A stretch of DNA of 64,000 nt from Gerris lacustris (Eukaryota > Arthropoda > Insecta > Hemiptera > Gerridae), in NCBI GenBank assembly GCA_951217055.1, contig OX578283.1, forward strand, positions 68,625,475 to 68,689,474, read 5' to 3'. Numbering within the stretch: the stretch's first letter is position 1; the number at the start of each line of letters is the position of its first letter. Positions 12,761 to 22,725 of this stretch are shown in pieces. The notes below the pieces were generated by a model that saw only the letters and a list, made by a program, of their open reading frames with translations, had not been told where the DNA came from and made no database searches. The position numbers and the translations under genes were made by a program.

Positions 12761-13307
12761 GTGATCCAAAAAACAATTTGAAATTCCGTTTTTTTTTGGA
12801 ACAGAAAACCTAGAATGACTGGACTACTATGTCGCTCTGCCAATGTAATCTCGAATTCCAAATTGTATTGAAGAACAGAATTCTTACTGACAAATAAATT
12901 GTATACACATGTTTCAATTAAGAGTTTGTACAAATATACATGAAAGCTGGAATTCGTTTAAATGATAGTAAAAATAGTCCAGTCAAATGGTAGTTTGAAG
13001 TGGAAAGTTCTGGTGTAATTGATTTTAGTGGTTTATTTTATGTTTTTGGGGGTGCTGAACACGAATCTGAAGTTGTCCAACAAAATCCCCCCCCCCCCCG
13101 AAAATATGAGAAATCGTCAAAAACAATTGTTTTTGTGGTTTTCCGCTTATAACTTGCAAAGCAATCTATTCACGCAAAAAGTGGTCAAGTAGTAAAATAT
13201 AAATGAGAAAATAACCTTCAATTTATGTCAATAACATTTTTTTGTACCTCATATGGTTTTCACGGAAATGGGAGTTAAAATATCGGGAAAATCGGTAATT
13301 TATGGAA
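12761..13307. other. AT-rich spacer with a poly-C tract
   Basis: No gene seen. There is a run of C at about 13087-13099. GTCCAGTCAAATGG at 12976 resembles the tip of the 26271-29282 transposon and may mark a decayed relative. The frame at 12751-12933 has no recognisable domain. Confidence 0.5.
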
Positions 13308-14404
13308 AAAAAAAACCAGTTATGCACCATGATTTAATGAGCTAATTTTCAAAGAAATCTACGTATTATTGGCTTATGATAATATACGAAAATTTTGGTT
13401 TAGAATTTTGATGGGTGTTAAAAATAATTTGGTACACAGGGGTACGGGGTACAAAAGTCAAAATAGTATATGGGTCATTTTCAAATGAAATGTACCTTTT
13501 CTGTCCCAAGATTTTACAATTTTATTGTAACTAAAAAATTTCATATTAATGAAAAATAAAAAAACCTTTAGGTTTATTGATCAGATGTCTGTCTATTATT
13601 GTGTTAATCAGGGTCATTTTATGGCTTATAAGGTGAAAATTTCTTGCTTCAAAAAATTGTAATGAGTGTTACGTCCCACAGTAGTTTTGATAACATGTAA
13701 TGTAATTTTTTTCATAAGCTTTTTTTTCATTACAATTTTTTTTTTTTTAACCAATAAAATATCCATGTTTATATTAATGGGATAGGAAAAAAATTAAACT
13801 TTAGTACAAAACGAAACAAATATATTTATATGTATGTCCCAAGGGTTTTGTAATGAGTGTTACCGATAAGAGTTGGCAGAATTAGAGGGTGAGTATGAAA
13901 GAAAGAAGGAGGGATTAGGGTTTGTTTATGTTAAGAAGACATTTAAGTCAGTAATCAACGACTTTTTGGATTGATAGCACTTTATTCTTCTCTACAATTA
14001 ATATTTCACTAAAAAAAAAAGTTGAGTATTTTTATTCATTGTAATGAGTGTTACCATCATTTTTTGTAGTTGTAATCAACATTTATTTATGTTATTAATA
14101 TGATTTAGTAGTTATTAATTAATATAATCAGTACACATTAAATCGGTTTAATTAAGAAACATAGTTTCTGAGGAAAGATTTTTTAAAGTTAAAAATGTAA
14201 TGAGTGTTACCTGTAATGAGTGTTACTATTCCGTTAGTTCTACAATACTGTATATTTTCAAACTTAAAAAAAATTATTGAGTTTAATGTTTTACAAAAAA
14301 TAAATTTGCCGCATGTAAACAAAAATTGTAAATAAAAGTTGAATGTTTAAAGTTTGTGTTAAAATTTAATTTTTTCTAGGTCCAATATATAAATGTGTAA
14401 TGAG

Positions 14405-15912
14405 CAGAGACGGGACGTTTATGACTTTTATTTTTCCATTTCATGACCTTTATTCTATGACTTTTATGACTTTTATTATCCTGTTTTATGACGTTTATTT
14501 TAGGAAATCGGTTGTTTTATGACCTTTTAGCCAAAAGTATGACGTTTATTTTCTGTGAAAATGTAGGCTTTATGTAAAGCATTTTGTTATTTTGGAGGGA
14601 AACAGTTCAAAAGAGATTTCAATATTTCATAGATACAAAATTATATTTACAATATATGTAATAAATGATAATAATTAACATTGTAAAAAGTAATCATGTG
14701 TTGTTCTATATTCTCCAGCGTTAAATTGGTTCTTTTCTCCGTCAGTAGAATTTTAAACTTGGAAAAAGACCTTTTGACGTCGGCAGATGAGGTGGGAGCA
14801 AATTTCATGCATGACACGTCATTTGCTTTTGCTATTGCACGCCCTTCAGTCGGGCAGCTATGGCCTGGGCGTGTTCCCACCCAGGATTTCTTGAGAGAAC
14901 AGCAGTGAACTTTTCTTTCACCTTTTCCCCCACTCTTCCAACCCAATCGGTACCGCAAAGGGTCTTGTTTTTTTCGACCCCGTTTGGAAATAGCATATCC
15001 TGTTTTTGCAAACCTTCTATTATGTCAGGAAATGTCCCAAAGTTGTCGTTGATGTAGTTCAGGTGGGTTTCCAGTCCTGGAGCCTTTAGGGCTTCTTTTG
15101 CATTGCGAATTGACGGCGCCTCTCCAGCATCCAATGAAGCTAAGACCTTGAAGACTCCAGATACAAAGTAGGTGTAGAACTTACCTGTTTATCACATGGC
15201 TTACAGAAGAATGTTTCACCTTCCAAAGAAAAGTCCACCTCCTCTGACACCCACTTACGCTTAAGCGTTAATTTGTTTGCAGGAGTTTTCGGCATTCTGA
15301 CACGAGTAGAAGCTATTAAGAAACTAGTTACACTAGTAAAATTAATCCAGAAACAAGTAACACGAGTTTCTTATTCGTGTTACTTGTCATCAAATGAGCA
15401 ATTAAACATTCTACTCCCTTACCATGAATATATACAAAATTTTAATTATGGAACAGCCAATCAGGAGACTGCCCAATCCAATGGGTTTACTATTGGCTGA
15501 CTGGAGATGCTATCTTGAACTTCTTGGATTCTAATATAGGAGTTGTTCCAAGAAGGAGCCGATCAGGAGCCCTATTGTGGAATTAGGGATGACCGTCGGT
15601 GACATTAGGTATGCATAAGCGCATTAGTTAAGTCCAAAAGTGGTCAGGGAATTAAGAGCCCAGGCCTATCACTAAGCTGGTATAAGGGTTTTTTGTTCGA
15701 ACTGCACTTTTACCTGGAACCGGACCACAAATGTTCAATTTAAACATTTTCTTTAACAAAAAAATAAAACCTTTTTGCTAAACATTCGGCAAAAAAGGCC
15801 ATTTTATGACGTTTATTCCAAGAAACCCCTATTTTATGACGTTTATGCGTAAAATGGCTATTTTATGACAAAATCATATGACTATGACGTTTATGACTTT
15901 TTCCCGTCTCTG
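14405..15912 (-). mobile_element. hAT-family DNA transposon, internally deleted
   Basis: Terminal inverted repeats CAGAGACGGGA at 14405 and TCCCGTCTCTG ending at 15912. An exact 8-bp target duplication GTAATGAG lies at 14397-14404 and 15913-15920, which is the hallmark of hAT insertion. Subterminal TTTTATGACGTTTAT words are repeated several times at both ends. The interior carries a minus-strand transposase remnant with a first exon and a C-terminal dimerisation region but no complete catalytic core. The target lies inside a GTAATGAGTGTTAC subterminal repeat of the host element, and the motif is rebuilt on the right side of the insertion. Confidence 0.95.
14647..15295 (-). pseudogene. hAT transposase remnant: N-terminal zinc-finger exon and C-terminal dimerisation region
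   Basis: Read on the minus strand. Exon 1 runs 15295-15185: it starts at an ATG, is 37 codons long, and contains a FFCKPCDKQ segment like the first half of a BED-type zinc finger. It ends in CAG directly before GTAAGT (15184 downward), a textbook splice donor. The C-terminal part follows at 15134-14647 in two overlapping frames, so at least one frameshift is present. The second frame ends with SSADVKRSFSKFKILLTEKR and LTLENIEQHM, the conserved signature of the hAT dimerisation domain. The middle of the transposase, including the DDE-type catalytic region, is missing. In an active element this protein would bind the CAGAGACGGGA ends and move the DNA by cut and paste in the nucleus. Here it cannot be functional. 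Confidence 0.85.
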
Positions 15913-16546
15913 GTAATGAGTGTTACCATAATGTTATGAGTGTTACTTGAATAACAAAAAATTCTTATGGGTAGCCGTGTCCAACTATTTTTTTAATAAA
16001 GAAAAATTATTTTTTCTTCTCCTTTATAATAAAAACTTTTATTACAATGCACTGAAAACGTATCCTTTACATTTCTGAAGCTTTGAGGAAACATTAAAAG
16101 ATAATAAATGTAACACTCATTACTTTTTTTAAAAAAATACAAATATTTTAGGTCTAAAAAATATTTCTGGTGGGATGAAAGAGAATATTTACGTCATATA
16201 TGCAATTTAGTAACGTTTCATAAAAACAGAGAAACAAAATCTAAAAAAATACCGTTTTTATGATAGTAACACTCATTACGACAAAAATGTGATTTTTTAT
16301 GTATATATGGTCATATGTATGTAAATAAATTTGAAAACTGACTGTTCTTGAACGAAAATGTCATCCTAAGTCCCTGATGTGTCAGAATAATCAATATTAT
16401 CATGTCTAAGGCTTATTTTAATTTTCTATAAAGTAGCCAAACTGATTTCCCTAAAGGTACATTTTATTTGAAAATGACCCATATACCCTTCAAGATGCAT
16501 GACATTAGAAAGCTCTTCAAGAGTACATTAATTTCATACCCTCCAC

Positions 16547-16989
16547 CCCCCGGAATGTTGGCGTTCCGGTTTTGGTGGCGATGACATAACTGATTCACAA
16601 ATTTATCATATATAATTTATTTTAATAATAACTTATATATATTTATAGTGTGAAAATAAGTAACTAACCACAAAGCAATCATCTACCGCTATTAATAATA
16701 AATTTAATTTTTGAAGTTTTACTATTTTTAAATAAAACTTAAGGTAAAAAAAAGGTAAAATTTTAATAATATAATGTTTTATGATTAAAGAACAAAATAA
16801 AATTGAGAATTTTATAAATTAAAACAATTAAAAGAATGGAAAATTTTAATAATTTTAATGCCACCTGTGACCTCTTTTTTTTAATAATAATAATATTTAT
16901 TTATCTATTCCACATTTTACCTGTAATTGTAAAGCTATATGATTAGAATTATTTTTCCCCCCCGAATGAATTTCTATTATTGAACGAAC
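16547..16989. other. AT-rich spacer
   Basis: Nothing recognisable beyond AT-rich low-complexity sequence. Confidence 0.5.
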
Positions 16990-18030
16990 GTATTGAGTTC
17001 TTAATTTCAGAGACTTGGAATTTGAAAAGTTTGTTTGATTGTTTGTTTGTTTGTTTGTTTGTTTGTTTGTTTGTCTAACGATAACTGGAGTAAAAATTGA
17101 TCAATTTCAATGAAATTTGGCACATAGATGCATCTCAGCATTATTGAGAACTGTATAGTTTTTGGAAATTCCGCACTAAATATTTTCAAGATGGCGGCCA
17201 ATATGGCGGACGGCTAAAAAAAAGTTTTAGTCAGCATATTGGGTTATGCATCGTTTTAAAGGCTTTTAAGAGAAGGAATAGAATAAGTAACTAATAAAAT
17301 TTGACACGTTCAAAGATGGCGGGCAATATGGCGGACGACTAAACAAACAGTTCTTAGTCACTATGACATGTTGTACATCAATTTAAAGCTCTTGAAGTCT
17401 AGAAAAGGAATATCTAACTATGAAAATTTCACACATAATATTTTCAAAATGGAGCCAGTATAAAGAAAACTAAAAACAAGTTTTATCTGCATGACATGTT
17501 ATAAATCGTTTAAAGGTATTTTAAAGGCTAAAGATTATGTAAAAATACTGTATAAAAAGGCGAGCACAGTGAGCCTGCAATCATTTAATTAAATAAAGAC
17601 ACTTTAGTAACAGGCAAGCGTAGCGAGCTTGCAATAATTTTTTTAAATAAAGATAATGTAAAAATGATGTATAAACAGGTGAGCGTAGCGAGCCTGCATT
17701 AACATTATTAACTGATTATGGAAAAATACTTTTACAACAGGCGAGTGTAGTGAGCCTGCAATCATTTTATTAAATTAAATATTTACTACAAATGGTGTAT
17801 AAACAGGCGAGCGTAGCGAGCCTGCATTAATATTATTAAATAAAGATTATGAAGAAATGCTTTTATAACAGGCGAGCGTAGCGAACCTGCTTTAATATTA
17901 TTAAATAAAGATTATTTAGAAATGCTGTATAAACAGGCGAGCGTAGCGAGCCTGCAGTAATATTATTAAATAAATATATGGTACAAATGCTGTATAACCT
18001 TGCGAGCGCAGCGAGCCTGCAATGATTTTA
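16990..18030 (+). repeat. Family E repeat with an internal GCGAGCGTAGCGAGC array
   Basis: Starts with GAGACTTGGAATTTGAAAAG and a (GTTT)n microsatellite (about 17034-17074), then the conserved block TAACGATAACTGGAGT, AAATTTGGCACATAG and AAGATGGCGGCCAATATGG. From about 17560 to 18020 a short GC-rich word (CAGGCGAGCGTAGCGAGCC, with variants) occurs seven to eight times, separated by AT-rich spacers of 40-85 bp that themselves resemble one another (TATTATTAAATAAAGATTAT). The word is an imperfect palindrome (CAGGC ... GCCTG). Not coding. Relatives lie at 48655-49440 and, inverted, at 58716-59860; the GGCGGCCAATATGG block also occurs inverted at 40090-40430. Confidence 0.85.
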
Positions 18031-18189
18031 TTTTTGTTTGTGTTTAGCTTTATTTTAATTTAGTTTTATACTTGTTTTATTTCAAAGAAATGTTATATTA
18101 TTAATAGGTTTACCTAAGCTTTCATATTTTTTATCTAAATAGCGTGAGTAGATAAAATATTGTATCTAATTAGCGAAATATTCACGGCA

Positions 18190-18545
18190 ACAGAACTAGA
18201 TCGAGAATTAACACTTATAATTATAAAGTACTCAATTAGTACCTGTACCTAGTACAATCTATTAGAAATTCAAATTTTTAAGTTTTAGGTAGTATTCATA
18301 CTACTGAAAGATTAAATTTTACTTTAAATCAAATTATAATTATCAATAACTACGGGAGACATACAGGTAAGAGCACCTATAACGGATTAATAGGAGAACC
18401 CGAGGTTCAAGTCCCGGTGCGGGGGTCTATTTTTCTCTGTATGTCTACCGTAGTTAATGATAATTATAATTTGATTTAAAGTAAAATTTCATCTTTCCGT
18501 AGTATGAATACTACCAAAAACTTAAAAATTTGAATATTTTTTCCT
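18190..18545 (+). mobile_element. Family B foldback with tRNA-like core
   Basis: Arms of about 95 bp (18281-18357 leftward part, and 18440-18540) are mirror complements: GGTAGTATTCATACTAC, TTAAATCAAATTATAATTAT, AACTACGGGAGACATACAG. Between them lies a tRNA-like core with GAGGTTCAAGTCCCGG, a good pol III B box. The left flank 18190-18280 (CTTATAATTATAAAGTACTC, CAATTAGTACCTGTACCTAG) is shared with 24718-24785, so the family unit extends beyond the palindrome. No coding signal. Confidence 0.8.
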
Positions 18546-18554
18546 GTTTTTGGA

Positions 18555-18700
18555 CAAAAAAAGTTAAACTTGTATACCAAATTTCAAATCTCTAGCTACT
18601 GTATAGGTCGGGAGATATACCCTAAGAAGCGACGGACGGACGAACTACCAAAAGCATAAGGGTTTCTAGGATGACCTCAAAACCCTAAAAAGTAAATTAA
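18555..18700 (+). repeat. Family K tail fragment
   Basis: TTCCTGTTTTTGGACAAAAA, AAATTTCAAATCTCTAGC, GCGACGGACGGACGAAC and CAAAACCCTAAAAAG match the right end of the element at 31395-32564 in order. Confidence 0.7.
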
Positions 18701-19689
18701 ATTTAACATTTAACATATTGTGTAATGTGAACATCTAAATCACAAGGGAGAGAAAATGAAAAAAATATTTGATTGATAAGTCAATCAAATAACTCGACTT
18801 GTGCACATTGCAAAAACCTGATTGAAATAAATTAAAATAGATATATTGATCCACATTCTGAACTGGAGTTTTTATAAAAATTAATTCTCACCCAACCTTT
18901 TTATGAATGAAATTTTTCAATTTATAGAAGTGTTATTTATAGCGTGGTTGTTATACAAATACAGAGTGCTTCAAGATCAATTTCAATTAGAGATTTTTAT
19001 TTTTTATTTTGTATTTTATTTCTACTGACCTTAGCTCTTCAGTTTTGTCTCTTGAACTATAATATTGAAGAATAAATATTCATTGGAAGGTCCTTCAAAT
19101 TATTTAATAAATATATTTAATATAGTCAATCCTTAAATTTTGTGATTTGTTGGCCTACTAGGAAAGATTTATTTGAGACTTAATTTTAATTTTCACATGT
19201 CTACCTTGCTCATTTCCTCATTTATTGAAATGAAAATGTCACTTGGTCTAACAGGGTATTTGGAGGGTAAATTTAATTTCTGGGAAAATGCCATATAAAC
19301 AAAGACACTTTGTTAGCGAATTCTCGAAGAAAATTTAGCTATTGCAATGGCTTCAAAATTTTTGTATTACGAATTTTTGAAAATTTTCTCCATGGAAATC
19401 CGTTTTAGGCCATTCTTAATCGATTCCTGAAATTTAAGACTATTTTATGTATGTATGTATGTATGTATATATATGTATATATGTGTGTCACTCCAGACGA
19501 TATCTCGCGCTTGGATGCACTTAAAAAATCCAAACAACTTATAAAATGTCAAAAATATCAAAAAAAAAGATGAGTTCGTTGGCCAGAATATTTGGAGTTC
19601 ATTTAGCAGTCAAATTTTGACAATTTAGGGTCAAATATAGCATAAAAACACGTTTTTTCCATTTTACCCCCCTCTTACATGACAATAGG
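18701..19689. other. Unrecognised AT-rich stretch with a short (ATGT)n run
   Basis: No gene seen. A short tetranucleotide run occurs at about 19446-19485. The rest shows no repeat match elsewhere in the window that I could recognise. Confidence 0.5.
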
Positions 19690-19922
19690 GTATATAACAA
19701 CAATTACTCTACTCTTAAAGAGCTTTCCAACGACATGCATCTTGAAGGTTAAATACTATTTTGATTTTTGTACCCCGTACCCCCGTGTACCAAATTTTTT
19801 TTTCACCCATCCAAATTCCAATTCAAAATTTTCTTATATTATCATAAGCCAATTATAAGCAGATTTTTTTTTGAAAATTCGCTCATTAAGTCATGGTGCA
19901 TGACTGGACTTTTTTTTATAAC
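19690..19922 (-). repeat. Family L repeat, uninterrupted copy
   Basis: Reverse-orientation copy of the sequence flanking 13471-16481, running from ACTCTACTCTTAAAGAGC through TTTTGTACCCCGTACCC to ATGGTGCATGACTGGAC. It serves as the empty-site reference for the nested transposon at 13471-16481. Confidence 0.85.
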
Positions 19923-20104
19923 TAACTTCTGATAACTTTTTTATTATTATTATTATTAGGTAGGTTAAAAGGTTGCATCTTTTTAAGTTGCGTTGTGTAA
20001 ATCAACTATGCCTGCTATATCAGTGGCGAGGAAATATTTAATTTTACTTTTTAGTAGTTTTAGTATTATTTGCTCGATATATTAAAATATTTTTTGACCT
20101 TTTT

Positions 20105-20446
20105 TTTATTATTTTGCTTCCGCGCTTGTGAACATTCTGAAGAGCGAAAATATTTGTCTCCGATTTCAAAACTTCTTTGACAGAAAACCGTTTCAGGTTT
20201 TAGGAAACATTTTTGGTTCCGTGTCTGTTTGTCGATCTGTCATATCTTAAAAACTACAGGTCCGATTTTAATGAAATTTGTATGGTAGGCCATAATTAGC
20301 CTATTGTTGGTCCCATATAAGTTTCAACCTTCTGCAGCCATTTGTTTCTCTTCAACAAGCGCATAAAAATACATTTATTTGCACCTAAAGTCGGTCTGTC
20401 AGTTAATTTTTGCGAACCAACATATCTTCCATCCATAGATATCTAT
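20105..20446 (+). repeat. Family F dispersed repeat fragment
   Basis: GCTTCCGCGCTTGTGAACAT, then TTTCAGGTTTTAGGAAACAT, TTTTTGGTTCCGTGTCTG, GTCCGATTTTAATGAAAT and TTGTTGGTCCCATATAAG. The same order is found at 37290-37510 and 53283-53540. Confidence 0.75.
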
Positions 20447-21246
20447 ATAATAGTTATTTATGCACCTAGGGAGTAAAGTAAGCCATTATTCCCTGAGCAA
20501 GAAGTTGGTTCTTGAGGCGAAGCCGAAGGAACCATGGTCCCTAAATCCCGAGGCGCAGCCGAGGGAATATCTCTAATTAGCTCCCGAGGCGCAGCCGAGG
20601 GAGCTAATTATCGCGAGGGGAATAATGGCACTTTACTCGCGAGGTACATACAATATTTTATCTCCAGTAGAAAAAAGATTCACATTTTCGTCCATTGCAC
20701 AGTTTTTATTTAATATTTTAATAAATAACAATAATTATTAGCACTTTTAATAGCAGATATAAGAGATTTAATATTAAAAGCAAATAAGAATAGGAATTAA
20801 ACTCAAATAGAAGGTTATTTATATGCAGGTTATAATGTTGTAAACAAAGATAAACATGGTCAAAAAAGCGCAGTGCCGCCAACCTGATTTCAACAACTTC
20901 ATTACTTTAGCCATACATTTTCTACTATTTATGAAATAATTAAGTTAAAAACAAATTATAATTATTATTAACTACGGGAAACAGACAGTGAAAAATACAC
21001 GTAGTTAATAATAATTATAATTTGATTTAAATTAAAATTTAACTTTCCGTAGTATGAAAACTACCAAAACTTAAAAATTGAATTTCGAAATAATTAAGTT
21101 GCAATCTTTACTTTTTTGCCCTACTTTTCTTTTTCGCCCTACTTTTACTTTTTCTCCCTACTTTTTGAGTCAGGGATGAAAAGACCTGTTTTAGTCCCTC
21201 TAAACTAATTCAAAATCATAACTTTTTTTCCCTACTGGAGATAAAA
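20447..21246 (+). repeat. Family A dispersed repeat, copy 2, carrying a family B insertion
   Basis: Matches 7606-8265 from ATAATAGTTATTTATGCACC to CTACTGGAGATAAAA, interrupted only by the insertion at 20947-21086. Confidence 0.9.
20947..21086 (-). mobile_element. Family B minimal insertion with 14-bp target duplication
   Basis: A 140-bp element flanked by GAAATAATTAAGTT at 20933-20946 and 21087-21100. The matching empty site, AAAATAATTAAGTT, is present once at 8107-8120 in the sister copy. The element contains a 25-bp perfect inverted repeat around GGGAAACAGACAGTGAAAAA and then a tail (TTTCCGTAGTATGAAAACTA, CCAAAACTTAAAAATTGAAT). It has lost the tRNA-like core. Duplications of 12-14 bp fit target-primed retrotransposition better than a typical DNA transposon. 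Confidence 0.92.
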
Positions 21247-21301
21247 ACATTTAAGATACTATAAAATAAAATCGTATAAAAGCTTATAAATATAGTACAC
21301 G

Positions 21302-21305
<4 letters not shown>

Positions 21306-21392
<87 letters not shown>
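21306..21392. repeat. (AT)n microsatellite
   Basis: Uninterrupted AT dinucleotides over about 85 bp. An apparent Tyr-Ile protein frame across it is an artefact. Confidence 0.97.
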
Positions 21393-21396
<4 letters not shown>

Positions 21397-22001
21397 TTAT
21401 GGCCATAAATCGATAGAAGATTGAAGACTGCTGTAATACCTTTTTGTTATGTAACTTTTTTTTAACAATGAAACTTGTTATCCTTTTTATAATAAACAAT
21501 AACAATCAAGCTCAAGACAATACAAGTCTTTTTTTTTAGTGAAATTTCTACGAACTCATTCCCTATTTTTCTTTATTTTTTTTTAAAAAATAAAACAAAG
21601 TTATTTCGGTTGTTTTCTTTAGTATTACAATATACAATAATTTTACCTCTGTTTTAATATTTATATAATCAGGATTCGTTCGCCTATTTTTTAAAAAGAA
21701 AAAATTGACTAAATTGATTATAAAATGTTTTATTGAATTATTAAAATGATTATTGTTTTATGTTTCTTGTCTTTCATTGTTTTTGTTTTAATCTCTTTTT
21801 AAATCCTTTATATTAACTTCACTGTGGGTGCCTGACGTCAAAATATTTGGAAGAATTTAATGAAATAAATTTGAATTAATTAATAATTTAATTAATTATC
21901 TTATAAGAAATTATGGATTAATTATTTTTTAAAAAAAGTGAGTAATAAAATGAAAAGAATAAAAATTTAATTATTTAATTGGTAGATATATTAAATCTTT
22001 G
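21393..22001. other. AT-rich spacer
   Basis: No gene or recognisable repeat. Confidence 0.5.
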
Positions 22002-22068
22002 GAGGGCGAGTTAACCCTCGTCCAGACGTCCAATCGAGCTGAAACTCGTCGATATGAGGCATATCGAC
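22002..22068 (+). other. Cluster of three stem-loops in a GC-rich island
   Basis: GAGGG/CCCTC (22002-22006 with 22015-22019), CGAG/CTCG around CTGAAA (22035-22048), and a 9-bp perfect stem GTCGATATG/CATATCGAC around AGG (22048-22068). The 70 bp are clearly more GC-rich than the surroundings. It looks like a folded RNA or a structured transposon end. No known RNA family is recognised. Confidence 0.5.
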
Positions 22069-22302
22069 TCTCTACCAGTACATAAACATTATAAAAAATT
22101 AAGGAATTTATTAAATTTTACAAATTAATTAATTTTTAAATAATTATTTAAAATTAAAATGAATTAATATCAATTTTTACCCTTACATCCAAAATGCAAA
22201 GATAAAAAGGATTTATAATAAAATCTTGGATTTAATGGGCTAGTATTATTATAACTTCATCAGCAATGTAATACCGTGTTTTTTTGCATACTGTAATAGG
22301 CA

Positions 22303-22534
22303 ACACAATTTGTGAGAGACACCAAGGGATGTGCCACGCAAGCGTGACACATAGGAACTGTTCCAACATCAGACAATGCATCTTCGGGCCCCTGATGAGT
22401 CGGACGCGACGAAACGATGCAGGACATGGCGTAATGCCGAGCCAACATCTTAATGACGCAATGTCTGATGTTGGAACAGTTCCTATGGGTCACGCTTGCG
22501 TGGCACATCCCTTGGTGTCTCTCACAAATTGTGT
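22303..22534 (+). mobile_element. Foldback element enclosing a hammerhead-like motif
   Basis: Arms 22303-22379 and 22458-22534 are close inverted copies (ACACAATTTGTGAGAGAC..., GGAACTGTTCCAACATCAGA...). The 78-bp loop is unrelated between arms and contains the hammerhead-like core. Frames on both strands across the arms are consequences of the palindrome and look non-coding. Target duplication is not clear. Confidence 0.9.
22377..22421 (+). ncRNA. Hammerhead ribozyme-like core
   Basis: Conserved core CTGATGA (22392-22398) and GAAA (22411-22414) are both exact. Helix II is GTCG/CGAC (22399-22402 with 22407-22410) closed by GACG. Helix III can form from TGCATC (22377-22382) and GATGCA (22416-22421) plus the A-T pair 22414/22384, with one C-T mismatch. 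The candidate cleavage triplet is TTC (22383-22385), a permitted though weak NUH site. Helix I is reduced to the self-complementary GGGCCC (22386-22391) with no room for a normal loop, so cis cleavage is doubtful; two molecules could pair through it. Hammerhead motifs are known in several short retroelements and satellites; activity here is untested. Confidence 0.65.
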
Positions 22535-22595
22535 ACATTATTATAACCTTTTAAAATAAATTTTTAGCTTTATTTTATTCAAATTAATACTTGTA

Positions 22596-22598
<3 letters not shown>

Positions 22599-22665
<67 letters not shown>

Positions 22666-22673
22666 TATATAAT

Positions 22674-22722
<49 letters not shown>
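22599..22722. repeat. (AT)n / (AATAT)n microsatellite
   Basis: Long AT dinucleotide run with a few ATAATAT interruptions. Confidence 0.97.

Positions 22723-22725
<3 letters not shown>

Larger units (their letters stand above)
13471..16481. mobile_element. 3.0-kb inverted-repeat DNA transposon with subterminal GTAATGAGTGTTAC repeats
   Basis: The ends form a ~29-bp inverted repeat (TGGGTCATTTTCAAAT, then AAATGTACCTTT) with one mismatch. TATA flanks both sides (13467-13470, 16482-16485); a TA duplication is equally possible. The left half carries GTAATGAGTGTTAC-type words near 13665, 13852, 14040, 14199 and 14213; after the hAT insert there are further forward copies near 15913 and 15932, and the right side has the complementary GTAACACTCATTAC near 16111 and 16266. 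Such subterminal repeats usually bind the transposase. No gene of its own is visible, so it is a non-autonomous copy. Superfamily not identified. Confidence 0.85.
13308..16546. repeat. Family L repeat split by a nested transposon
   Basis: 13308-13470 and 16486-16546 together match, in reverse orientation, the uninterrupted copy at about 19690-19920: ATGCACCATGA, GGCTTATGATAATATACGAA, GGTACACAGGGGTACGG on the left side and CTTCAAGATGCATGAC, GAAAGCTCTTCAAGAGTAC on the right. The break lies exactly at the edges of the 13471-16481 element, so this is the oldest layer of a three-level nest. Confidence 0.85.

Noticed and set aside
17560..18020. CRISPR-like spaced repeats
   Set aside because: Spacers are related to each other, spacing varies, the sequence is eukaryotic, and there are no cas genes. 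It is a transposon-internal array.
22260..22559. Two ~91-codon frames on opposite strands over the hammerhead-bearing foldback
   Set aside because: Mirror frames generated by the inverted arms; no similarity to known proteins.
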